From positions 1 to 45,029 of the IMG/VR virus record IMGVR_UViG_3300023106_000015: 45,029 bases of DNA; one strand, written 5' to 3'. This document shows, one piece after another, positions 27,151-34,070 of the stretch. A program made the translations under genes and the position numbers. Source of the DNA: a virus. The notes beneath the pieces were generated by a model. The model made no database searches and was not told where the DNA came from. It worked only from the letters and a program-made list of their open reading frames with translations. Each line of letters opens with the position of its first letter. Position 1 is the stretch's first letter.

Positions 27151-28410
27151 TTAAGCTGATACATCCAATTCCTCTGAAGTGAGGAAATCTCTAAATGAAA
27201 CCAGGCCATCTGGTTCCTCCTTCTTCTCGACAATCAGAGTTCTGACTGGTAAGAATCCTGCACCAACAGCTTGAATCTTATCAGCGAAGAGAAGCTTTCG
27301 GAGAATTGCTCCTAGCTCATCTGGCTTTTCCAATTCAGACTGCACTTGTTTCCATATATCTTTTAGTGTGACAACACCTTCTGCTTCATAAATATAAGAT
27401 ACTACTTTATGCGCCACATCTGCTGACTTAGCTTTACCGAATTCTCCTAATGCTTTAGGCATGAGACGTTCGATATATGTGAGATATGTATTCGCTTGAA
27501 TGACTGTTGTTTCTGAAATATCTTTTTCTAATCTTGCTGCTGCTATAACTAGACAGAGTTTTAAAAGATGTATAGTCCTGCGGTTAGAGTATGACTCGAA
27601 CTTAGGATCGTCGATAGGGACGTAGGTCTGATAGATCGCATCAAACAGACTGTATGCTCCTGGTCTAAATTGGTAAGCACCCGTGCTATTCGTTCTAATT
27701 GCTTGCAACAATCCAACAATGTGAGATGTTTCGGAAGAGTCAGGACGGCGAGGTATTGTGATTCTCTTCCCATTTGGCTCTCCATATATAAGTAACAGCC
27801 TGGAAAAAAATCCTTGTCCGATGATTTCAGAAGGAAAGGCTCTAGCGAAGTTTGATGGTGTATTACCAGATAACACTGTGATGGTGGGATTGGGAATCCA
27901 GTCGGAAGTTCCGGTCTTAATTCTATTTTCATATTTACCTTGCCAATCCCACATAGATCCTAGCATCGATAAGAAGTCTACATTGTTAACACCAAAGAAG
28001 TCATTAGCTTCATCGGCTGCAATTAAGTTCGGAGTGCAAGCATGCATATTCATTTCTGCTGCATCACCAAATAGGTTTGAATCTAATACATCTGACTCTT
28101 CTGGAGCTGTCTGCTTAGCAAGATCATGAAGATATTTTTCTTTAGACGTTCTCTCTGCAGCGATAGTTGTATATCCTGCTTGAATGAGAAGCTTCTTCAT
28201 TAATCGAATTGCAGATGATTTACGAGTTCCTGCATTTCCAATAAGCATCGTATACATATTAGGATATATATCTTGATGCCCAAATTCTACCCAAGCATTG
28301 CGTTCCAGAAGAGCTGCTATTCCTACAATACTAGACCAGCGGTTAAAGCACACAGGCACCTCACCCCCGGATGTATAAGAAAGATAGTGTGAGAAAAAGT
28401 CTTCTGACAT
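27151..28410 (-). CDS. DUF3987-like helicase/ATPase, replication
   Basis: This 419-residue P-loop ATPase has Walker A GNAGTRKS (58-65), Walker B-like LIAADEAND (129-137) and a later GFFSRLLLIYGE segment with a candidate arginine finger. The opening (FFSHYLSYTSGGEVP...NRWSSIVGIAALLERNAW) is typical of DUF3987 and related phage replicative ATPases, and the C-terminal 120 residues look like a winged helix (VTLKDIWKQVQSELEK). It probably acts as the replicative helicase or its loader. No primase motifs are visible in it. Its leader has no Shine-Dalgarno sequence. Confidence 0.75.
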   Translation of the reverse strand: MSEDFFSHYLSYTSGGEVPVCFNRWSSIVGIAALLERNAWVEFGHQDIYPNMYTMLIGNAGTRKSSAIRLMKKLLIQAGYTTIAAERTSKEKYLHDLAKQTAPEESDVLDSNLFGDAAEMNMHACTPNLIAADEANDFFGVNNVDFLSMLGSMWDWQGKYENRIKTGTSDWIPNPTITVLSGNTPSNFARAFPSEIIGQGFFSRLLLIYGEPNGKRITIPRRPDSSETSHIVGLLQAIRTNSTGAYQFRPGAYSLFDAIYQTYVPIDDPKFESYSNRRTIHLLKLCLVIAAARLEKDISETTVIQANTYLTYIERLMPKALGEFGKAKSADVAHKVVSYIYEAEGVVTLKDIWKQVQSELEKPDELGAILRKLLFADKIQAVGAGFLPVRTLIVEKKEEPDGLVSFRDFLTSEELDVSA

Positions 28411-28431
28411 TTGGAAGTGAGGTATATTAGA

Positions 28432-28665
28432 TTATTCTTGTGCGTCTGTATCAGCTGGCTGAGATTCAGAACTCATAGTTGCATATGGTTGTAATGCATG
28501 ACCGGTAGTAATGATGTCAGCGAACTCTTTAATTGACGGAGGTGCATCTGCCCAAGTGGCTACGCCTCTTTGAATAAGAGTTTTAAATAAATTCATCTCA
28601 CCTACGCCACGAACTGTGATTAGAACTTCGTTCTTTACGCCTTTGAATTTTGTGACTGTAATCAT
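28432..28665 (-). CDS. Hypothetical protein
   Basis: I start this 77-residue protein at the ATG one base after the stop of the zinc-ribbon gene; a longer frame from 28803 would run through that gene. The first 30 residues are beta-strand (MITVTKFKGVKNEVLITVRG), and the end is acidic and disordered (SESQPADTDAQE). No family recognised. Confidence 0.6.
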   Translation of the reverse strand: MITVTKFKGVKNEVLITVRGVGEMNLFKTLIQRGVATWADAPPSIKEFADIITTGHALQPYATMSSESQPADTDAQE

Positions 28666-28666
28666 G

Positions 28667-28849
28667 CTAGCCCCTTGCGAATTTAACCATACCACAATTA
28701 TTGCAGCCGTAATGTAGATTGTCATCCCAAAGATTATCAGATCCACATTGATAGCAGCGTCCAGTAAAGTCTCCGGTAGGCTGGTTACTTGGATTGGTTT
28801 CACGAGGAGGAAGATTAGGATACTTGTGAGGAACTTGATTCTTATTCAT
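28667..28849 (-). CDS. Zinc-ribbon protein
   Basis: This 60-residue protein has a disordered N-terminus rich in Pro and Asn and a classic two-knuckle zinc ribbon: CYQC (C32, C35) and CNNC (C49, C52), thirteen residues apart. Such ribbons bind nucleic acid or mediate contacts in transcription and replication complexes. The start overlaps the preceding stop (ATGA), so translation is coupled. It lies between polymerase and helicase genes. Confidence 0.75.
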   Translation of the reverse strand: MNKNQVPHKYPNLPPRETNPSNQPTGDFTGRCYQCGSDNLWDDNLHYGCNNCGMVKFARG

Positions 28850-29085
28850 AGGTGGCTTTCAGAGAGTTTACGAAATGGTGGACGACCAGACTTAGCTAGT
28901 TCGAAATCATATACAAGATAGTCTTTCTCAGGAGTATCTGTGTAATCATGTCCCCAGAGTTTGATGTAAGAAAGAGTTTTACCATCAATCATTCCTGAGT
29001 TTAGGATTGTGATATATTCATCTACTGTGACTAGTGTAGAATATTCTCGTGTGCCGGAGGTATGTTTAAATGTGAGATCGATCAT
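28846..29085 (-). CDS. Hypothetical protein downstream of DNA polymerase
   Basis: This 79-residue mixed alpha/beta protein (LTFKHTSGTREYSTLVTVDE, IDGKTLSYIKLWGHDY) follows the polymerase after 66 noncoding bases. The ribosome site AGGT is weak. No known family, but compact and tightly linked to the zinc-ribbon gene. Confidence 0.6.
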   Translation of the reverse strand: MIDLTFKHTSGTREYSTLVTVDEYITILNSGMIDGKTLSYIKLWGHDYTDTPEKDYLVYDFELAKSGRPPFRKLSESHL

Positions 29086-29151
29086 TGGATATATTACCTA
29101 TTAAATTCTTTGGCTTCTGTATCTGCAAGCATGATATCATCCATAATAGCT

Positions 29152-31446
29152 CTATTCAGTTTCACTCCAATACTTTGCACCGATACCTTCGACTCCAATT
29201 TTAGATGCTGCAGGTACGGTGAAACGTCGTAACTTCCCGTCAGCACCGATAACTGATACCGGAATTTCCATTCTTTTTCTAACCTCTTCAACAAGGTAGG
29301 TGTGTCCAACTCTGTACTGGAAAAGTATGCTATCGTGAATCTGCGCGCAGAGCTTAAAGTTTTTGGAATGCTCAGGGTGTATAGCCAGGTCATAGAATAC
29401 TTTCATATATGCTTGGTTAAGGACCATAGCATTTAATGATTGAGATGGATGTGCGACGTACGAGTTAAGAGCTGGCTTAGACTTAGTAGGATCTGAGAAG
29501 CAGTAACGAGTCCAGCCTGTTGCACCAGTAAGTTTTTTGTGTACTTTAATTTGTTCTATGAGATAGTTGTGATAGCGTCCTCTAATGACTGGGTATGTTT
29601 TATCGAATCGATCAAGGAGAAAGACTGCGATTTCTCGTGCGGTCCATTTAGGGTTAAGACCGAGCAATCTACCAGCTTCGTAGATTGCTTTTTCTCCCAT
29701 GGTGTCGACAAGAACGTCAGGTCCCATGTTGTAATTAGCTCCGTGATTGACCCGTTTGGCAAGGTTCCTAAGCTTCTTATCCTTGGTGACTTTTCTAACA
29801 GAGTCATAAATAGATTCGTATGGAACACCGAAGAATGCTGAAGCATTAACAGAATGGAAATCTCTTTCTCCCGATACGGCGGATATGAGTGCTTCATCTC
29901 CAGCAATGTGCGCGACGTCTCTTGCCTCAGCTTGTTCCAGATCGCACTCGCCGAATAAGAATCCTTCATCAGCAATAATTGTCTGCTTAACTGTATTCCC
30001 GACAGGAATATTTTGTATATTGAATCCACACCAGAAATGGTGTTCCTTAGATGCAAGACGTCCTGTATCTGTTGCATGTGGATTGAGTGCGTATAGGACT
30101 CTACCTCTGAAGTCTTTACTTCCTTTATCATCTCCTTCTTTTGCTGAGTCATCTTCTGTCCTTAGGTATGTTGATTTAACTTTTCTCAGTGCACGAATAC
30201 CCATGAGTTCTAGATCATCAGTCTTAGGTACACCACGAATAAGATCAATGACACGAGAATTAATTGGATGACGATAGGCTGCTTTAGCCATATGCTTATC
30301 ATCTCTAGATGGCATGTCTTGGCATCCGAGAACTGCGAAGAGAGCTTTCATCTGGATAGGAGAGTTGACATTGAAATTCTGGACATTAAGAATTTTATCT
30401 AATGATGCAGATCTTTTCTCTACCATCTTTTCGATGCCAGCTCTTGCACCTTCAAGTCTAGATTCGTCTCTTTTAACTCCAAGCATTTCAGATAAATGAC
30501 ACGGGAATTGCACTGGGAATTCGAGAGTGTAGTTTTTATACGCCCAGTTAGGCGCCTCTTTAATCCAAGCGAGGAATACGTGTGCAGTGGCCCAAGTGTC
30601 CTTGGCGTTATACAGGTAATATTGTTCAAGGTCTTGTGTATCTGCCAGATCTTTCCAGTACGCCGCTTCACGAACAAAGAATGATTGAAGGAATGCAAGA
30701 TCTTTTGGTAACTCAGAATACCAGCAATGAAAGAGCGCGGCTGTATCCCAAAGATAGTTATATATAGGCGCATGGTATCGCGCGAGGTAAGATAGATCAT
30801 ATTTTCCATTCTGAAATATCTTCTGTGCTGGATTGGAATTGATAGTTCTCATTGTTTGCACTGAGGACATATCTGTCATAGGAATCACATAAGAGAATGA
30901 TTCGTAATGTGTCCCACAATCTTTGAGTCCGGTGTAACCGATACAGCGTATAGCTGCGTTCTGCTTAAATGTCTCAATGTCGCAGGCAATGATTCCACAA
31001 TCGTTAAGAAACTGAATTGCTTCCTGTTGCTTCGCATAGGTATCAGCGATACGCCATTGAAATTTCGTCGTAGTAAGCCATCCCTCAGGAGCGACCAATT
31101 TACTTGCCCACCGCTGAACGAGAAAAGATCCATACGGGACTGTGTACATCTGTTCGAGTGGATCACAAAATACATATTCAATCCCATCTTTTAAGAACAA
31201 GCTGCCTGCATAATTATCTAGAGTCGCATTAGACTTACCTGTAATTTTTGCAAGTAACGCCTGTGATGTAGATAATACTCCAGTGATATTTCTAGTATTA
31301 TGCTTACAATACATAGAGACTTCAGATACTGTGGAGACAGGACGAGTATCTACAAATACTTTCTTGCCTCCCATAAGAGGCTTAAGTCTTGCGAGATGTG
31401 GTTTGTCATCCTCAGTTCCTAGAAATAGAAGATTGTCGTGATTCAT
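29152..31446 (-). CDS. Family A DNA polymerase with 3'-5' exonuclease
   Basis: This 764-residue replicative polymerase has a proofreading domain with D156/E158 in ACDIETF, D217 in NGKYDLSYL and Y279/D283 in YNAKD, all intact. The polymerase domain shows TDTGRLAS (459-466), motif A GECDLEQAEAR (D502, E507), motif B LRNLAKRVNHGANYNMG (R560, K564, Y572) and motif C AQIHDSILF (H704, D705). Two positions are unusual: histidine 568 where Pol I has Phe762, and serine 706 where Pol I has Glu883. No 5' nuclease domain is present. The start overlaps the previous stop (ATGA). Confidence 0.93.
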   Translation of the reverse strand: MNHDNLLFLGTEDDKPHLARLKPLMGGKKVFVDTRPVSTVSEVSMYCKHNTRNITGVLSTSQALLAKITGKSNATLDNYAGSLFLKDGIEYVFCDPLEQMYTVPYGSFLVQRWASKLVAPEGWLTTTKFQWRIADTYAKQQEAIQFLNDCGIIACDIETFKQNAAIRCIGYTGLKDCGTHYESFSYVIPMTDMSSVQTMRTINSNPAQKIFQNGKYDLSYLARYHAPIYNYLWDTAALFHCWYSELPKDLAFLQSFFVREAAYWKDLADTQDLEQYYLYNAKDTWATAHVFLAWIKEAPNWAYKNYTLEFPVQFPCHLSEMLGVKRDESRLEGARAGIEKMVEKRSASLDKILNVQNFNVNSPIQMKALFAVLGCQDMPSRDDKHMAKAAYRHPINSRVIDLIRGVPKTDDLELMGIRALRKVKSTYLRTEDDSAKEGDDKGSKDFRGRVLYALNPHATDTGRLASKEHHFWCGFNIQNIPVGNTVKQTIIADEGFLFGECDLEQAEARDVAHIAGDEALISAVSGERDFHSVNASAFFGVPYESIYDSVRKVTKDKKLRNLAKRVNHGANYNMGPDVLVDTMGEKAIYEAGRLLGLNPKWTAREIAVFLLDRFDKTYPVIRGRYHNYLIEQIKVHKKLTGATGWTRYCFSDPTKSKPALNSYVAHPSQSLNAMVLNQAYMKVFYDLAIHPEHSKNFKLCAQIHDSILFQYRVGHTYLVEEVRKRMEIPVSVIGADGKLRRFTVPAASKIGVEGIGAKYWSETE

Positions 31447-31670
31447 AATGGTGTTGGACTAGAATCTTTATGAGAGAGAATCTCTTTAATTTCAATCTCA
31501 AAATATCTTACATCTGCATCGCCTGGAATTACTGTGAATACTTGTGTTTTAATATTCATTGCGAACACATCACCACGAGTAGTCACTTCGTAGATAAGAG
31601 ATGATTTGAAAAGAGACTTAGCTGGTGCCATAACAATAAATGCCTGGCCATTATAGAGAAGTGCTTTCAT
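31443..31670 (-). CDS. Hypothetical protein before DNA polymerase
   Basis: I start this 75-residue protein at 31670, which has a strong AAAAGGAG upstream; an earlier in-frame ATG at 31700 lies inside the preceding small gene. It is beta-rich (MKALLYNGQAFIVMAPAKSL, RYFEIEIKEIL). Starts and stops overlap on both sides, so it is coupled to the 53-residue gene and to the polymerase. No family recognised. Confidence 0.65.
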   Translation of the reverse strand: MKALLYNGQAFIVMAPAKSLFKSSLIYEVTTRGDVFAMNIKTQVFTVIPGDADVRYFEIEIKEILSHKDSSPTPL

Positions 31671-31828
31671 GGGTAGCTCCTTTTTTCTAGCTCTGCCCAT
31701 TGTTCATTAGCTAGATGTTTAAGTTCTTGGATCTCAATGTCTTTAGCAAGTTGTAGCCTATGTTGATAGTCCATATAAATAGACCAACATAGGTATTTAA
31801 CAGCTTGAGTAATCGCGGTTGGTCTCAT
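31667..31828 (-). CDS. Hypothetical 53-residue protein
   Basis: A short open frame fills what would otherwise be a 166-base gap. It starts with ATG seven bases after AGGA and ends in ATGA overlap with the next gene. The product is a basic N-terminus then a long helix (residues 16-50, including MDYQHRLQLAKDIEIQELKH) ending in RSYP. The clean ribosome site and overlapping stop argue that it is a real gene. Function unknown. Confidence 0.6.
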   Translation of the reverse strand: MRPTAITQAVKYLCWSIYMDYQHRLQLAKDIEIQELKHLANEQWAELEKRSYP

Positions 31829-31836
31829 ATCATTTC

Positions 31837-32193
31837 CTAGAATGGAATGTCATCATCCATATCGTCATATGAATCAAACAGATCTTTAGCTCGTACTACT
31901 TGCCTATTAGGATCTGGATAGATTTCATCTCTTGGATCACGAGAGCGAATAGCAGGTTGTGCTTGTCCTTTAGGAGGAAAGATACCTTCTTCTTTAATTG
32001 CATCATAGAGTTCTCTAGAACAAGTATCTTTATTCTGCACTTCGGGGAATGCCCACAAGAGATAAGACCTACCATCTTTTGTGCAAGCTAATTCATTTGG
32101 TGTCTGTCCTTTATACTTACCAAATGTTAGCGGTGTGTCATCAATAGGTTCATCACCTTCTTCATGACGAGAATCTTCTAGCATGTTATCCAT
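31837..32193 (-). CDS. DUF3820-like protein with SSB-type C-terminal tail
   Basis: This 118-residue protein has LTFGKYKGQTPNEL (22-35) followed by SYLLWAFP (43-50), a pattern of the short DUF3820-like motif often found near exonuclease domains. Its last ten residues, YDDMDDDIPF, copy the acidic tip of bacterial SSB proteins, which recruits replication and repair enzymes. The region between is charged and probably disordered. There is no OB-fold in the sequence. It may compete with or mimic SSB at the fork; this is inference. The ribosome site is GAGGTAT. Confidence 0.7.
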   Translation of the reverse strand: MDNMLEDSRHEEGDEPIDDTPLTFGKYKGQTPNELACTKDGRSYLLWAFPEVQNKDTCSRELYDAIKEEGIFPPKGQAQPAIRSRDPRDEIYPDPNRQVVRAKDLFDSYDDMDDDIPF

Positions 32194-32247
32194 AGTTTAT
32201 ACCTCATGGTTAGTTGCTCGGATGAGCAGGGAAATATAAATTATGAA

Positions 32248-32263
32248 TCCCTCCGAAGAGGGA
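32248..32263 (-). terminator. UUCG-capped hairpin, early-strand terminator or processing site
   Basis: On the minus strand the RNA is UCCCUC-UUCG-GAGGGA, a perfect 6-bp stem closed by the extra-stable C(UUCG)G tetraloop, followed by AU-rich sequence without a long U run. A second hairpin (TGCTC/GAGCA, 32215-32228) follows. Together they separate the 147-residue gene from the SSB-tailed gene and could attenuate transcription or protect mRNA ends. Confidence 0.6.
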
Positions 32264-32277
32264 CCAGATACTAGACC

Positions 32278-32721
32278 TTATGCGTCAATATCAATCTTCT
32301 TCAAGAGCATAGGCTTCTCACCATTGTACTCATTACCAAGTGCAGTAACAATAGTAACGGCAACTCCTGGCTTAGTAGCTTCAATCAGCTCACGAGTATT
32401 ACCATCCAGACCTGCTTCTTTCAGAGGTTTCAGAAGCATCTTCAACTGACCTTCACCGAATTCATTACGCGATCCATCTTTCTTATAGATGCTAATGAAA
32501 ATAGTTGCTTCATCACCTTCGTTAGGAGCAGCTGCAGTAGCATCAGAGAGTTCGATAGCTGCTTTGTATTTGAATTTAGCAATGATCTGTTGACGCTTAC
32601 CAGCTTTAGGTACTGGTGCAGTCAAGAACATATCTGCAGAATGCACACCTGGAGGGAATGCTTTCGTTTCTGGGAGGTCAGCCAAGTCATCAAGGGTAGC
32701 GTCAAGGAGAGAGTCGTTCAT
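32278..32721 (-). CDS. Hypothetical protein, possible ssDNA-binding role
   Basis: This 147-residue protein has an acidic N-terminus (LLDATLDDLADLPETKAF) and then a strand-rich core (QQIIAKFKYKAAIELSDATA, EATIFISIYKKDGS, GVAVTIVTALGNEYNG) compatible with a small beta-barrel. Its position between the Sak4-like ATPase and the SSB-tailed protein suggests a DNA-binding partner, but no family signature is visible. Codon use resembles highly expressed genes, consistent with an abundant binding protein. Confidence 0.55.
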   Translation of the reverse strand: MNDSLLDATLDDLADLPETKAFPPGVHSADMFLTAPVPKAGKRQQIIAKFKYKAAIELSDATAAAPNEGDEATIFISIYKKDGSRNEFGEGQLKMLLKPLKEAGLDGNTRELIEATKPGVAVTIVTALGNEYNGEKPMLLKKIDIDA

Positions 32722-32744
32722 GATAAGTAATTCCGGAAATGTAT

Positions 32745-32776
32745 GTTAGGTTATGGTTACGAATGGTTAGGTTATG
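32745..32776. repeat. Tandem 10-11 base repeat upstream of the 147-residue gene
   Basis: GTTAGGTTATG (32745-32755), GTTACGAATG (32756-32765) and GTTAGGTTATG (32766-32776) lie head to tail, the outer two identical. They fill most of the 70-base gap before the gene starting at 32721. One-turn spacing suits a protein bound on one face of the helix; an operator is possible. Confidence 0.6.
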
Positions 32777-32791
32777 CATGCATTTATTTTT

Positions 32792-33184
32792 TCATTTAAT
32801 TTCCTTCTGTTGAATTAGTACTCGATGAGAGAAGAAGACTGCTTTCTCTGCATCGTAGATTGGATTGTTTCCTTTTTTCTTCTTACCTAACCTAGCTGCT
32901 GCAATGCGCCAGATCGCTTTGAATGTATTAGCTTCAGCATAATTCATATTGAGAGCTTCGATAATATCATTACACTCAACATCATATGGATCAAATTGAG
33001 AAGTAGGATGCTGGATACGAATCTTATAATAGTTTACTGAACCACCAGTATGTTCGCCGTCGTCATTATCCTGCTGCTTCTTTTCGTTTGGCTGCGAGTC
33101 TTGCTGCGAGTCCAACGAGATTGCTTGCCGCGATTGATCCTGGAGTTGCATTGCTGCTTGTTTGCGCGCTTGAATTGGATTCAT
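32792..33184 (-). CDS. Hypothetical protein with Gln-rich N-terminus
   Basis: I start this 130-residue protein at 33184, where AGGAGAAAC precedes the ATG; upstream in-frame starts at 33253 and 33328 lack good ribosome sites. The first 50 residues are disordered and rich in Gln, Asp and Ser. The C-terminal domain (NYYKIRIQHPTSQFDPYDVE, then ECNDIIEALNMNYAEANTFK and IWRIAAARLGKKKKG) resembles a phage family of unknown function often near recombination genes. Its first 119 bases also encode the end of the upstream ATPase in another frame. Confidence 0.7.
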   Translation of the reverse strand: MNPIQARKQAAMQLQDQSRQAISLDSQQDSQPNEKKQQDNDDGEHTGGSVNYYKIRIQHPTSQFDPYDVECNDIIEALNMNYAEANTFKAIWRIAAARLGKKKKGNNPIYDAEKAVFFSHRVLIQQKEIK

Positions 33185-34070
33185 CTTTTGTTTCTCCTGC
33201 ACTTGTTTGTGCATCTGTTGTTTCGGTGTTAGTGGTGGGATTGATTGGTTCATTTTGCTTACTAGGTTGTTCTTTGAAAAGAATATTATTTCCGCCTCCG
33301 GCAAAGATACTTTCGAGGGATGGTTCATTCATTTTCTCCAGTGTCACATCAGTCCTAGAACCTACCATGATATTCATAGTGCTAGTTGTACCCGAGGTGA
33401 ATTTATGTTTCAGATTCGATACTTGTGCATAGATACAATGGCCGAAATATTTAGCAGTGTTACGAGAAAAATTCTTAGTACCTGCTGTTGGAACTAGCTT
33501 AACTTTCCCGTCTTCTAATTCCACTTCTGTCTCATGAGAGATACAGACTACATTGAACTTAGCTTGCTGCACATGGGATAGAAAAACATCCATAAGCTTA
33601 CCAAGGTTACCCCAATCTGTAAAGTCAAGCTTATAGTCATCAGGCTTATCTTTAGTGATGTGGGAGATGGCACTATTAGTAAGCTGAGTAAGGGAATCGA
33701 ACACAACAACGCTGTTAGAGTCAAGTGCGTTAAGTTCGACATTTGTAAAAGGTGCTCCAGATTTTTTGCATATTCCACAATCAATCTTACCGTGTGCTTC
33801 ACAGATAGCGCACTTACCTCCTTTGATTACTTTCAAGCATGTCTCAATTGCAATCGGATAAGAGCGAGTATCTGCTAGAGAGATAAGTTCTACATTCTCT
33901 TGTGCTTCTGGAGGAAGTTTGAATAATGTAGCGTGTCCATTCTCAAGATCGAACCAGATAAGTTTATGCTTAGCTGCGAGAAGAGATACGATCTGAGTTT
34001 TACCAGTCTTAGGAGGACCGAATACTAATACAGATTGTCGCGCTCCTCGTGGTGCATTAGTTAGTTTCAT
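33066..34070 (-). CDS. Sak4-like RecA-core ATPase
   Basis: This 334-residue ATPase has Walker A FGPPKTGKT (17-25) and Walker B VVVFDSLTQL (121-130), in the style of phage Sak4/AAA_24 proteins, single-domain RecA relatives that promote strand annealing and recombination with an SSB. A zinc-knuckle insertion (CAIC...CGIC, C87, C90, C98, C101) precedes Walker B. KNFSRNTAKYFGHCIYAQVS is a family-like segment after the core. The C-terminal 70 residues are Thr/Ser/Asn-rich and disordered. The start overlaps the nuclease stop (ATGA) with GGAG upstream. Confidence 0.8.
   Translation of the reverse strand: MKLTNAPRGARQSVLVFGPPKTGKTQIVSLLAAKHKLIWFDLENGHATLFKLPPEAQENVELISLADTRSYPIAIETCLKVIKGGKCAICEAHGKIDCGICKKSGAPFTNVELNALDSNSVVVFDSLTQLTNSAISHITKDKPDDYKLDFTDWGNLGKLMDVFLSHVQQAKFNVVCISHETEVELEDGKVKLVPTAGTKNFSRNTAKYFGHCIYAQVSNLKHKFTSGTTSTMNIMVGSRTDVTLEKMNEPSLESIFAGGGNNILFKEQPSKQNEPINPTTNTETTDAQTSAGETKDESNSSAQTSSNATPGSIAASNLVGLAARLAAKRKEAAG

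Noticed and set aside
29094-29393. 99-residue minus-strand frame at the end of the polymerase gene
   Set aside because: Most of it is an out-of-frame reading of the polymerase C-terminus, and the part beyond is only about 20 residues without a ribosome site.
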